This document shows, in pieces, positions 16,918-25,303 of a stretch of 38,029 nucleotides of DNA (positions within the stretch are counted from its first letter, which is position 1; each line of letters begins with the position of its first letter). Location of the stretch: the NCBI GenBank assembly GCA_947304355.1, contig CAMZAX010000021.1, forward strand, positions 1 to 38,029, written 5' to 3'. The stretch is from an uncultured Selenomonadales bacterium. GTDB lineage: Bacteria > Bacillota > Negativicutes > Selenomonadales > Selenomonadaceae. The translations under genes were made by a program, and so were the position numbers. The notes under the pieces are model-generated. The model was given only the letters and a program-made list of their open reading frames with translations, was not told the origin of the DNA and ran no database searches.

Positions 16918-19256
16918 TCATTTTGTTTGAACGTCTCGACGCGCAGGCTTTTGCCGTCCGTGCGGAATTTTATCAAGCCGTTGCGGTCTGTCCGATAAAT
17001 TTTCGTCGGCAAACTTTCAAGACGCTCCAAAACCTCGGCGCGCGGATGTCCGAAATTGTTTCCGTAGCCGACGCAGATGACAGAGCACTTGGGATTGACG
17101 GCGCGCAAAAATTCTTCGCTCGAACTCGTCGCGCTGCCGTGGTGACCGACTTTCAAAACCGTACTCGACACGTCGACGCCCGCACGCAAAATCTGCGCCT
17201 CAATCTCCTTTACAAGATCGCCCGTTATCAGAAAGCTCACGCCGCCGTAACTCACGCGGTAGACGTTGGAAATTTCGTTGCCCGTCCCGACTTGCGGCGC
17301 GAATAAAATTTCAACCTCAACGCCGTCGACGTTAAAGACTTCGCCCGCCTGCCCGGCGCGCAACGGCGGCAAATATTCTTCAGCGATACCGAAAACCGCC
17401 GCGTATTCCGAACGCGGTTCGCCCGCAGTGATAACCTCACTGACGGGCAATTTTTTTATGACGGAGCCCGCGCCGCCCGCGTGGTCTTCGTGCACGTGCG
17501 TCAAAAAAATTTTGTCGACCGCGCGAATGTTTTCATGCTTAAGATACGGAACGACGACGCGCCCGCCAACGTCAAACATGTGTTCGCGGACGCCGCCCGT
17601 GTCGAAAATCAAGCACCTGCCGTGCGGCGTCACGACGACTGCGCAATCGCCTTGACCGACGTCCACGAAATTGACTTCGACATCGCCGCCCACGCGCATG
17701 ACGCTAACCGCAAGCAACGCGACTATCGGTAACAACAGCAACACTCGACGCCAAATCAGCGCGGCATAGTAGAACGCGCCCGCCAAAAATCCCAACGTCG
17801 GCACCTGCACCGCGCTCAACGGCAAATTCGCGAAGAGACGATTAAGCTCCGCACCCGCCCCGAATGTCATTGCCATCATCGTGAAAAAAATCTTCCCGCC
17901 CAACGGCACGACCCATGCGATTATTCCGCCGAGCAGCCCGCCGACGATTACGACTTCAAGCAACGGCATGACGAACGCGTTCGCCAAGACCGAAGACAAC
18001 GAAATTTGATTGAAGTACCACACGACAACCGGCAGGCTTGCCAACTGCGCGGCAATCGTCATTGATGCGGCGTCCGCAAAAAATTTCGGCAAGCGTTCCA
18101 TTGCGTCGCGCAAGTCCGTCGCCAAATACATAAGTCCCGCCGTCGCCGTGAAGCTCAGCTGAAAACTCACGTCGAACAAAAGCAGCGGCTGATTGATTAA
18201 CATTGCCAACGCCGTCAACGTCAAGAGCCGTGCGCCTTCCGCCTCCGCGTCCAGCGTCTTCGCGAAGAAAATTAAAATGCCCATCGTCGCCGAGCGTATG
18301 ACTTGCGGCAACAACGCGCTCAATATCGCGTAACTGCCGATAAAGAACGTGCCGACCGCGAACGTCACGGCGCGCGGCAACTTCAACAGCGCGCAAAACC
18401 ACGCCGCGAACGCCGCCACCATCGTCATATGCGAGCCGCTGACCGACAGGATATGGACAATGCCCGTCGTCGCGAAGTCTTGAACCAGTTCGGGATTGAG
18501 TCCCGCGTAGCCTCCGAACAGCATTGCGAAGACAGCCGCCGCGTCCTCACGCGACATAACCTGTGTCATCGATTCGCGGTAGTGTTCACGAATCGCCGCT
18601 ACGCCGCGCAGGAATTTCGTCCAAAGCCCGCCGTCTTGTGCCGAGACCGAAATGCCCTGCTTGTCTGCCGACATGCGCGCCGTTATGCCGTCAGCTTTCA
18701 TGCGCGTCACGCCGTCGATTTGTCCGGGGTTGTTGTAGTTGGTAAGCAGTTTAAGGTTGCCGCCCGCCGAAATCTTGTCGCCGATTCGCGCCGCAGGTAA
18801 GGTGTCGCCCGCCTTCGGGTAGTAAGTCAGAATCAGTCCGCCCGAAATTTTTTGCTCCGCGCCTTTGAGCGTAACGGTCTCCGCGTCGACGACGAAACGC
18901 ATTTGCGTCATGCCGTTGGGCAAAGTTTTGGTTTGAACTTCGTCGCGAACAACGCCCGTCAGCTGAACTGCTTGCCCCGCGAATTTTGACACGTCGTCGG
19001 GCGGCAGGGTGTCGACTGCCGAGAAGCGCAACGCTCCGAGCGCAAAAAAAATTATCGCGGCGATTATGCGCGTCGTCAGATTTTTATGCCGCCACGTCGC
19101 GAGCAAAGTGACTGCCGCCGTCGCCGCGCACGCTCCGATTAAAATTTTCGGCGAGCGGTTGAAGTGCTCCATAAAAATAATTCCTGCCGCCATTGCCGCC
19201 AGCAGGATGTTAAGCGTCGCGTTCGAGACTTTCGGTTTCAAATTAAAATTTTCCAT
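16914..19256 (-). CDS. comEC: DNA internalization channel ComEC/Rec2
   Basis: The protein of about 780 residues carries the three ComEC parts in order: an N-terminal membrane/OB-like region (DUF4131, about 1-160), the polytopic competence domain (about 220-490, with H-I-L-S-V-S-G-S-H), and a C-terminal metallo-beta-lactamase domain (D-V-G-Q-G-D-C near 520, T-H-V-H-E-D-H-A-G-G, V-G-H-H-G-S). ComEC forms the inner-membrane channel passing single-stranded DNA into the cytoplasm; the beta-lactamase-like part may degrade the other strand. I prefer ATG 19256; a TTG two codons earlier is possible. Both lie inside the end of the zorD-like remnant (overlap 14 bases), with no independent Shine-Dalgarno, so expression may depend on upstream translation. 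Confidence 0.95.
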   Translation of the reverse strand: MENFNLKPKVSNATLNILLAAMAAGIIFMEHFNRSPKILIGACAATAAVTLLATWRHKNLTTRIIAAIIFFALGALRFSAVDTLPPDDVSKFAGQAVQLTGVVRDEVQTKTLPNGMTQMRFVVDAETVTLKGAEQKISGGLILTYYPKAGDTLPAARIGDKISAGGNLKLLTNYNNPGQIDGVTRMKADGITARMSADKQGISVSAQDGGLWTKFLRGVAAIREHYRESMTQVMSREDAAAVFAMLFGGYAGLNPELVQDFATTGIVHILSVSGSHMTMVAAFAAWFCALLKLPRAVTFAVGTFFIGSYAILSALLPQVIRSATMGILIFFAKTLDAEAEGARLLTLTALAMLINQPLLLFDVSFQLSFTATAGLMYLATDLRDAMERLPKFFADAASMTIAAQLASLPVVVWYFNQISLSSVLANAFVMPLLEVVIVGGLLGGIIAWVVPLGGKIFFTMMAMTFGAGAELNRLFANLPLSAVQVPTLGFLAGAFYYAALIWRRVLLLLPIVALLAVSVMRVGGDVEVNFVDVGQGDCAVVVTPHGRCLIFDTGGVREHMFDVGGRVVVPYLKHENIRAVDKIFLTHVHEDHAGGAGSVIKKLPVSEVITAGEPRSEYAAVFGIAEEYLPPLRAGQAGEVFNVDGVEVEILFAPQVGTGNEISNVYRVSYGGVSFLITGDLVKEIEAQILRAGVDVSSTVLKVGHHGSATSSSEEFLRAVNPKCSVICVGYGNNFGHPRAEVLERLESLPTKIYRTDRNGLIKFRTDGKSLRVETFKQND

Positions 19257-20019
19257 TGGCAAACAGTCGTTCGAGTTCGTTGCGGGCGATTAACTTGATG
19301 CCGTTCCTTTTGGCAAGGTCGCGCGCGCCCGACGTGAAATTTTCGGCATTGGTGATGACGACGGGTTGAAAGCGTCGCCCGCCGTATTTGTTCGAGTAAT
19401 ACGCAACCGCCGCGCAGATTTCTTGAATGCCGTCCTTGCCCACTGAAGCGTTGGATTTTTTCGTGTGCTTACACTGAATCAAAAGCCCGGTGTCGTCAGC
19501 CGTCGATTGCACGACAACATCCGCGCCGAAGTCGTTGGTGTCGGGCGTCTTCTCCGCCGTGAAGTTGTCCATGGCGTCGAACACGTCCGCAACGATTTGC
19601 TCAAAGGCGAGCCCCGTAACCGCGTCGACTGCCTCAAGCGTCCAATGTCGCGCCGAAAATTTTCCGCCGTCATCCAAGCCGAGCATACTTGTCAAAATTT
19701 TTGCGTCGTCGTCTTCAGCAGTAAGCGTCGGGAAGAGAACGTTCGCGCTCAAAATTATTTTGTAAGCCAACAACTTGTCAAGGCTTTCGTCGAAGGTCTT
19801 GCCGCGCAGATTTTTGTTGACGGCGAGCGGCAAGTAAACGTTGACGCCCTTTTCCTGCCCGATACGATAAACGCGGTCGGTCGCCTGATTTTCTTTGGCG
19901 GGGTTCCACGTGCGCTCAAGGTGAATGACGTTGTTCGCCGCCGTTATCGTGAAGCCGACGCCCGCAGCCAGCGGCGACAGAATCAGCGCATTGAAGCCGG
20001 CGGACGCCTTGAAGTCGCA
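19243..20019 (-). pseudogene. zorD: 3' remnant of zorD-like SNF2 helicase with Mrr-like nuclease domain
   Basis: From about 20019 the frame encodes the end of an SNF2 helicase C-lobe: L-I-L-S-P-L-A-A-G-V-G-F-T-I-T-A-A-N, E-R-T-W-N-P-A-K-E-N-Q-A-T-D-R and R-I-G-Q (motif VI region). It continues into an Mrr-like restriction endonuclease domain with F-G-A-D-V-V-V-Q and L-I-Q-C-K-H (D...QxK catalytic pattern). In type I Zorya systems, ZorD joins exactly these two activities. The helicase N-terminal lobe, with Walker A and DEAH motifs, is absent. The DNA upstream of about 20020 instead belongs to the zorB-like gene in another frame. If translated it could start internally (TTG or GTG codons), giving a nuclease-only fragment. 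The nuclease motif is intact. Confidence 0.75.
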
Positions 20020-20284
20020 CGCCCTCCGAGATTCTCAAAATGCCGTGGCGGTCGTCGATTGTGACGGTTATGCCTTCGCGTTCCAATTCGCGTTGCAGGA
20101 AGCGCAACAGCTCCGCGCGGGTTACGTCGTTTTGCGTCAGTTGCGCGGTCGCTTGGCTGAAGTTAAGGATAAAGTACGACAGCACGAGGATGAAAATCGC
20201 GAGCAAACCCGACATCAAGTCGCTTATGCTTATTGTGAACGAGTCCTGCGCGGGCGCGTCGATTGGTGGCGTTCGTCGTCTCAT
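20018..20284 (-). pseudogene. zorB: 5' remnant of zorB-like (MotB/OmpA-type) gene
   Basis: ATG 20284 overlaps the zorA stop (ATGA). The product has a short N-terminal tail, then S-I-S-D-L-M-S-G-L followed by a hydrophobic span (about 22-42). Asp22 sits where MotB-like stator proteins carry the ion-binding Asp. The periplasmic linker and the first part of an OmpA-like peptidoglycan-binding domain (G-I-L-R-I-S-E-G-V, near 80-88) follow. Family members continue with L-F-x-S-G. Here the homology stops at about 20018 and the reading frame runs into zorD-derived sequence out of frame, ending at 19916. About two thirds of the peptidoglycan domain is missing, so function is unlikely. Confidence 0.75.
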
Positions 20285-21756
20285 TTAATCACCGTCCCGC
20301 GTTTCTGTTTGACGTAACCGACGATGTCGCCCAAATCGTCAACAGATTGTTGCAAGTAGCTAAAGGCGTCGTTCATTGATTTATCAAACGCGGCAAGTTT
20401 TTCTTTCAAGCCCGCGTTCGTCACGCTGTTGTAGTTATCAAGACTGTCCGTGACGATTTTGATTGAGCGTTCGAGTTCGCCGGCAATGCCGTTGAAATTT
20501 TGCACGAAGGTCGCGAGGCGCGTCGACAGGTTTGCAAGATTTTCGCGGGTGATTTGATTGGCTTCGGCGAGCGTTTTCATCTGCGCGGAGGTCGCCGTCA
20601 AGTTTTGCGTCAGTTGCTGTGTGCTTTGCTTTACGGGGTCGGCGGCGGCTTTGAACGAAGTGCTTGCGTCGTCCATGCTTTCCAACAGCGATTCGGTTTC
20701 GTCGAGGAGCTGTTGAATTCGGTCGAAAGTTTTTTTGGTCGTCTCGTTGTGGCGGTCGACGATTTCGCGGAAGGCTTTGACTGCCTCGGTTATCTGCGCG
20801 GCGTTGCCGGCTACGGCGTTTCCGGCGTCAGTGGCAGTCTGATTAAGTTTATCGCTCAGCTCTTGCAACGTCTTCAAAAGCTGTTCGTTCATGATTTTGG
20901 AAATTTCGTCGGCGGCTTTCAATTTCGCGTCAATGCTGTCGGAGAATCTGTCGAGCGCGTCAGAAAATCTGTCCATCTGTTCGCCGACTCTGTCCGAAAA
21001 AATTTCGCCAACCTTTTCGGAACCGCCTTTGCCCAAATGTTCGATTGCCGCGCAGATGTTATCGGACAGCTCAGAAATTTTTTCGTCGAAGCCGTCACTA
21101 AGCATTTGTCCGACGCTTTCGCCGAGGTTTTTGAGTGAAACGGTTTGGTCTCTGATGTCGCGATTGTTTTCAGCAAGCCAATCTTCGACGGTGCGGCGCG
21201 GATAAATTTCGTCGAGCTTATCGGTGAGCTTTTGAACATTTCCTTGCAATGTTTTCAGCAAAAGATGATGAGCAAAGCTGTAAACGACAGCCGCGCCGAT
21301 TCCGACGAGCGACGTGACGAAGGCGGTCTCCACGCCCGACAAAAGTTGCTGTATGCTGCCTTTCAAAACTTCGATGTCGCCGCTTGTCATATCGACGCCG
21401 TAAAGCCCGAACGTCAAGCCGAAGAACGTTCCCAAAATTCCGAGCCCCGTGAAGATTCCGCCGAAGCTCTGCCAAAACGTCATGTTGAGCCCCTGCGTGA
21501 GCGCGGCGACGGAAAAAAATTCGGACGCGTCGACCGTCGAATAAAGCACGTCGTCCGCCTTAGTCAACGAGTTTGCAAAAGCCTTCCACGCGGATTCAAT
21601 CGGTTTGGATTTTTTCAGCGCGGCGGCAACGTCCTGCGCTTTAAGAGCTTGTTTGATTTCGGCATTGAGCGACCAAATTTTTCCCGCGCATAAATGATAA
21701 TAAACCGTGAACAAAATCGCCGCGACGATTAATGAAATTATCAACACTGTAATCAA
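20281..21756 (-). CDS. zorA: ZorA-like MotA/TolQ-family stator protein with long helical tail
   Basis: The 491-residue protein has a first membrane span (3-20), two further spans (about 97-120 with G-I-L-G-T-F-F-G-L, and 145-165 with S-L-V-G-I-G-A-A-V-V) typical of MotA/TolQ/ExbB proteins, and a roughly 320-residue helical tail rich in E, K, D and Q. ZorA assembles with ZorB as a proton-driven motor whose tail signals phage invasion to the effector proteins; the role here is inferred from family and neighbours. The start TTG 21756 follows AAGGAGGAG; that site overlaps the stop of the histidine kinase gene. The following zorB-like gene overlaps by ATGA. Because zorB is truncated, the motor is probably inactive. 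A generic MotA-like protein is the alternative reading. Confidence 0.75.
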   Translation of the reverse strand: MITVLIISLIVAAILFTVYYHLCAGKIWSLNAEIKQALKAQDVAAALKKSKPIESAWKAFANSLTKADDVLYSTVDASEFFSVAALTQGLNMTFWQSFGGIFTGLGILGTFFGLTFGLYGVDMTSGDIEVLKGSIQQLLSGVETAFVTSLVGIGAAVVYSFAHHLLLKTLQGNVQKLTDKLDEIYPRRTVEDWLAENNRDIRDQTVSLKNLGESVGQMLSDGFDEKISELSDNICAAIEHLGKGGSEKVGEIFSDRVGEQMDRFSDALDRFSDSIDAKLKAADEISKIMNEQLLKTLQELSDKLNQTATDAGNAVAGNAAQITEAVKAFREIVDRHNETTKKTFDRIQQLLDETESLLESMDDASTSFKAAADPVKQSTQQLTQNLTATSAQMKTLAEANQITRENLANLSTRLATFVQNFNGIAGELERSIKIVTDSLDNYNSVTNAGLKEKLAAFDKSMNDAFSYLQQSVDDLGDIVGYVKQKRGTVIK

Positions 21757-21773
21757 GCTGAATCTTCTCCTCC

Positions 21774-23195
21774 TTAAGTTGCAACGGGAATCGCAAGCGT
21801 GAAGGTCGTGCCCTTGCCGAGTTCGCTGGCGACGGAAATGGTTATCGCGTGGCTGTCGGCAATCCACTTGGCGATAGACAAACCGAGCCCGCTGCCGTTC
21901 GCCTCGCTGACCAAATCCTCGCTGTCGATACGGAAGAAACGGTCGAAGATTTTTTTCTGATTCTCCGGCGCAATGCCGATGCCCGAATCCGAAATGGCAA
22001 GCAAAATTTTATCGCCGTCCCGCGCGGAGGAAACGCTGATCTTGCCGCCTTCGGGCGTGTACTTGACGGCGTTGTCCAAAAAAATTCTCATCATCTGCCG
22101 AATCGTCGTGTCGTCGCCGAAAATCTTCGCAGGGTCGTTTTTAAGGAGTTCAACCGTGTGCGTCTTGATGACGGTTTTCATTTTGCTCATCACGTCGCCG
22201 ACAATGTCGTCCAAGTCCAAAACTTTTTTGTTGAGCTTTTGGCGGTGTTGGTCGGTACGCGACAGGAACAGCAAATTTTCAAGCAACGCCTGCATGTTCT
22301 GCGCCTCGGAGCCGATGACTTTAAGATTTTCCTTCAGGAGAGCTTCGTCGGTCGTGCCGTAGGTTTCGATGAATTCAATGTAGCCCTTGATAACGGCGGC
22401 GGGCGTGCGCAATTCGTGTGAGGCGTCGGAGACGAATTGCTTTTGCTTGTTTATGCCGCCCTGCAAGCGGTCAAGCATGGCGTTGAGCGTTTTTGCAAGT
22501 TCGTTAAGTTCGTCGTCGGCGTCGCCCGGCGGAATGCGTCCTTCCATTTTCTCGAAGGCAATTTCGCGCGCCAATTCGTTCATGGTTTTAATCGGCGTCA
22601 ATACGCGGCGGCTGACCATGCGCCCGACGACAAGTGCACCGATAATCCCCAAAACGTCCAGCGCGAAAAGCAATCGCTCCAGGTTGGAGAACAGGGTAAG
22701 CTCTGACGTTATCGTTCGGAAAAAATACAGCGTGACGGTCTCGCCGTCGTGCGTGTAATCCATTGCTGCGCGATAAATCCATGCCGAGCCGATTCGCGCG
22801 ATTTGAAATTCGTCGTCGGCAAAAAACGGCGGGTTCTTTATGCGTCCTTTGTCGAACATCTCAATGGACGGATAATTTTCGTCGGTGTCGATAAAAACTT
22901 CGCCGTTATCGTCAACGACCCTGAGCACCACGCCCGTCACCAACGCGCCGCGAAAAGCGTTCGGGTTGAACATGACGTAGTTCGTCTCCAAGGCGTCCAA
23001 CACCAGCCGAATGCGCTCCATGCTGTAGCGAATCGTCTTTTCTGCGGGGCTGTAAAGCGAACTCATGACGCCGAGCCACATGACCGCGTTGATAACGACA
23101 AGCAACAAAATAAAGCACGCGGCATAAGCGAGAGTTATTTTCGTGGAAATTCCGAAGCCGTTAATTTTGCGTTTGACTTTATCAATGGTGCTCAT
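21774..23195 (-). CDS. Membrane sensor histidine kinase (orphan)
   Basis: The 473-residue protein runs: membrane span (about 18-42), extracytoplasmic sensor (45-170), second span (175-200), HAMP domain (200-255), HisKA domain with the phosphorylated His in S-D-A-S-H-E-L-R-T-P (near 268), and an HATPase domain with N-box F-L-D-N-A-V-K-Y-T, D-S-G-I-G-I-A and G-S-G-L-G-L-S. All kinase motifs are intact. The signal is unknown. ATG 23195 follows AGGAGA. No response regulator is next to it or elsewhere in the window. The phosphodiesterase terminator sits immediately upstream, leaving little room for a promoter. The zorA ribosome binding site overlaps its TAA, so the two may be co-transcribed. Confidence 0.9.
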   Translation of the reverse strand: MSTIDKVKRKINGFGISTKITLAYAACFILLLVVINAVMWLGVMSSLYSPAEKTIRYSMERIRLVLDALETNYVMFNPNAFRGALVTGVVLRVVDDNGEVFIDTDENYPSIEMFDKGRIKNPPFFADDEFQIARIGSAWIYRAAMDYTHDGETVTLYFFRTITSELTLFSNLERLLFALDVLGIIGALVVGRMVSRRVLTPIKTMNELAREIAFEKMEGRIPPGDADDELNELAKTLNAMLDRLQGGINKQKQFVSDASHELRTPAAVIKGYIEFIETYGTTDEALLKENLKVIGSEAQNMQALLENLLFLSRTDQHRQKLNKKVLDLDDIVGDVMSKMKTVIKTHTVELLKNDPAKIFGDDTTIRQMMRIFLDNAVKYTPEGGKISVSSARDGDKILLAISDSGIGIAPENQKKIFDRFFRIDSEDLVSEANGSGLGLSIAKWIADSHAITISVASELGKGTTFTLAIPVAT

Positions 23196-23219
23196 GAGCT
23201 GATCTCCTGTGCCGGCTAT

Positions 23220-23255
23220 AAAAAAATGCCTCCCCGCGAATGTGTATAGGGAGGC
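23220..23255 (-). terminator. Terminator of the rph-rdgB-phosphodiesterase operon
   Basis: On the minus strand GCCTCCC / GGGAGGC closes a hairpin followed by AT and seven T. It lies between the phosphodiesterase stop and the histidine kinase start. Confidence 0.85.
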
Positions 23256-23268
23256 TCTTGTCGAAAGT

Positions 23269-23808
23269 TCAACGCAGTTTCAAGCGCACGACGGTTATTC
23301 GCGGGTCGGAGCCGCGTTCGAGCTCCATGGTCATGAACGAACCGCGAGTATCGTCGCGCGGGCGCGAGGCACTGCCGGGATTCAAGATAATCGGCGGCCC
23401 CATAAGGTATTCGACAATGTGCGTGTGACCGTAAACCGCGATGTCCGCGTTTTGCGACTCCGCCGCCTCCATGATATATTCCTGCGTGTAGCGCACGCCG
23501 TAATTGTGTCCGTGGGTGATAAAAATTCTGTGGTCTGATGCCTCAATGATTCTTTCGTAACAAACGTTTCCGGTCGGCCAATCACAGTTGCCCGCCACGC
23601 CGTAAACCGGGACGTCAACCAATGATTGCAAATATTCCGCGTCGGGCGTGCAGTCGCCCATGTGAAGCCACATATCCATATTCTGCGCGATACTTACTGC
23701 TTGATCAATCGACGACCAATTTCCGTGAGTGTCGCTTATAAGTCCAATCTTCACGGCAGGTGCCGCGCTTAATTTTGCGCGACTCTCCTCCTTTCGTTTT
23801 CGGTACAT
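23269..23808 (-). CDS. YfcE/MJ0936-family metallophosphodiesterase
   Basis: The calcineurin-like phosphoesterase motifs appear in order: I-S-D-T-H-G-N, H-M-G-D-C, G-N-C-D, I-T-H-G-H and Y-G-H-T-H, which bind a di-metal centre. Length is about 161-179 residues. Family members hydrolyse phosphodiesters; the true substrate is rarely known. The start is uncertain: ATG 23808 is one base past the rdgB stop (translational coupling) and adds 18 basic residues, while GTG 23754 begins at the usual V-K-I-G-L-I-S-D-T-H start but has no Shine-Dalgarno. It is the third gene of the rph operon and is followed by a strong terminator. Confidence 0.88.
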   Translation of the reverse strand: MYRKRKEESRAKLSAAPAVKIGLISDTHGNWSSIDQAVSIAQNMDMWLHMGDCTPDAEYLQSLVDVPVYGVAGNCDWPTGNVCYERIIEASDHRIFITHGHNYGVRYTQEYIMEAAESQNADIAVYGHTHIVEYLMGPPIILNPGSASRPRDDTRGSFMTMELERGSDPRITVVRLKLR

Positions 23809-23809
23809 C

Positions 23810-24403
23810 TCAATAAATTCGTTGTCGCAATATCAAAATCATCTCCTTGAGAGCAGCGCCGCGATGACTGATTTGATTTTTGTCGGCGGGCGAAATTTGC
23901 GCCATGGTTTTATCGGCGTCGATATAAAAGTAGGGGTCGTAGCCGAAGCCGCCGTTGCCCTGCGCTGTCGTTTTGATTGTGCCGGCGATTTTGCCTTGTG
24001 TGATAATTTCGGTGCCGTCGGTGTCGACGAAGGCGAGCGCGCAACGATAAGCCGCATTGGATTCGGGTGCGCCGATTTTGCCGAGTTCGTCAAGGAGCTT
24101 TTGATTATTGGTGGCGTCGTCGGCGTGCCAACCTGCGAAGCGTGCGGAATGAACGCCGGGCAGTCCGCCGAGCGCGTCGACTTCAAGACCGGAATCGTCG
24201 GCGAGACAGGCGAGCCCCGTGCGTGCGGCGAAGAATTTTGCCTTGATAAGCGCGTTGTCTTCAAAGGTCGCGCCGTCTTCAACAGCGTCGGGCAGTTCGG
24301 GGAAATCGGCGAGCGACAAAATTTCGACGGGCAACACTTGCAGGGCGAGCCGCATTTCTTTGACTTTATCCGAGTTCTTCGACGCGAGTACGATTTTTTT
24401 CAT
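23810..24403 (-). CDS. rdgB: Non-canonical purine NTP pyrophosphatase (RdgB/HAM1)
   Basis: The 197-residue protein starts I-V-L-A-S-K-N-S-D-K-V-K-E, the substrate-binding signature of the Ham1 family, and contains F-E-D-N-A-L-I-K-A, A-D-D-S-G-L-E-V-D-A-L and G-Y-D-P-Y-F. It hydrolyses ITP, XTP and dITP, keeping deaminated purines out of nucleic acids. ATG 24403 is chosen because GGGAGGG lies seven bases upstream and the start overlaps the rph stop as TGATG. The rph-rdgB pairing is widely conserved in Firmicutes. Confidence 0.95.
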   Translation of the reverse strand: MKKIVLASKNSDKVKEMRLALQVLPVEILSLADFPELPDAVEDGATFEDNALIKAKFFAARTGLACLADDSGLEVDALGGLPGVHSARFAGWHADDATNNQKLLDELGKIGAPESNAAYRCALAFVDTDGTEIITQGKIAGTIKTTAQGNGGFGYDPYFYIDADKTMAQISPADKNQISHRGAALKEMILILRQRIY

Positions 24404-25143
24404 CAGCCAACCCTCCCGACACGCCAGACGAGTTCTCTGCCGAGCGCGTCCTTTTGCAACGAGATTAATTCGGCAATTCCGCAAGACGCCATGTCCAACA
24501 GTTCATTGAGTTGCGCGCGCGTGAAGGTCTTGTGTTCGGCGGTTATCTGCACTTCGACGAGTTCGCCCGCGCCCGTCATGACGACGTTGCAATCTGCCTC
24601 CGCCGCCGAGTCTTCCGCGTAACACAGGTCAAGCAATTTGTCGCCGTCCTTGTCGATGCCCGCCGAAATCGCCGCGACGAAATCTGTGACGGGGAAGGTG
24701 CCGCCGACTTGGTAAATCGTTTCGCAAGCCTCAACCAAAGCCACGAACGCGCCGGTTATCGACGCAGTGCGCGTGCCGCCGTCAGCCTGCAAAACGTCAC
24801 AGTCAACGGTTATGGTGCGTTCGCCTATCGCCGTCAAATCCGTGACAGCGCGCAACGCCCGACCGATAAGCCGCTGAATTTCCATCGTCCTGCCGCTCAG
24901 TTTGTTCGACCGTTCGCGCGGGATACGCTCCGCCGCCGCGCCCGGTAACATAGAATATTCCGCGTTGAGCCAGCCGGTACCCGTGCCTTTGAGGAAGTGC
25001 GGAACGCGGTCTTCAATCGTCGCGGCGCACAGGACTTTCGTGTTGCCGACTTCAATAAGTGCCGAGCCCGCAGGATATTGTTGCGCCCGCCGCTCAATGA
25101 AAACTTCGCGCATTTCGTCCGCCCGCCGCCTGTTCAATCTCAA
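24403..25143 (-). CDS. rph: Ribonuclease PH
   Basis: The 246-residue phosphorolytic 3'-exonuclease trims tRNA 3' ends. Visible motifs are R-A-D-E-M-R-E-V near 7, G-N-T-K-V-L-C-A-A near 37, P-R-E-R-S near 86, [17 protein letters not shown] near 95 and [13 protein letters not shown] near 120. The start is TTG 25143, seven bases after GGAGG; the open frame extends further upstream but that part has no homology. First gene of the rph-rdgB-phosphodiesterase operon, with a good promoter. Confidence 0.95.
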   Translation of the reverse strand: MRLNRRRADEMREVFIERRAQQYPAGSALIEVGNTKVLCAATIEDRVPHFLKGTGTGWLNAEYSMLPGAAAERIPRERSNKLSGRTMEIQRLIGRALRAVTDLTAIGERTITVDCDVLQADGGTRTASITGAFVALVEACETIYQVGGTFPVTDFVAAISAGIDKDGDKLLDLCYAEDSAAEADCNVVMTGAGELVEVQITAEHKTFTRAQLNELLDMASCGIAELISLQKDALGRELVWRVGRVG

Positions 25144-25181
25144 ATCATCACCTCCTCGAAATTTGCTTAAATGGCTAGAAC

Positions 25182-25210
25182 ATTGTACACAAAAAATTTT
25201 TTCGCCGCAA
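25182..25210 (-). promoter_or_regulatory. Promoter of the rph operon
   Basis: On the minus strand TTGCGG (25210-25205), 17 bases, TACAAT (25187-25182), about 40 bases before the rph start. Confidence 0.7.
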
Positions 25211-25240
25211 TGTTTTCGCAAAATTTTGTTCGCGCCGTGA

Positions 25241-25269
25241 TTGACGAGTTTTAGCCGCTGTTGTAAAAT
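25241..25269 (+). promoter_or_regulatory. Promoter of wecA
   Basis: TTGACG (25241-25246), 17-base spacer, TAAAAT (25264-25269) preceded by TTG. Confidence 0.7.
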
Positions 25270-25303
25270 TTCCCGCAGAATGCAAACAGGACGGTGTATT
25301 GAA

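Noticed and set aside
20281..21756. Flagellar MotA or TonB-system ExbB
   Set aside because: No flagellar or TonB genes are nearby, the tail is much longer than in those families, and the neighbours match Zorya.
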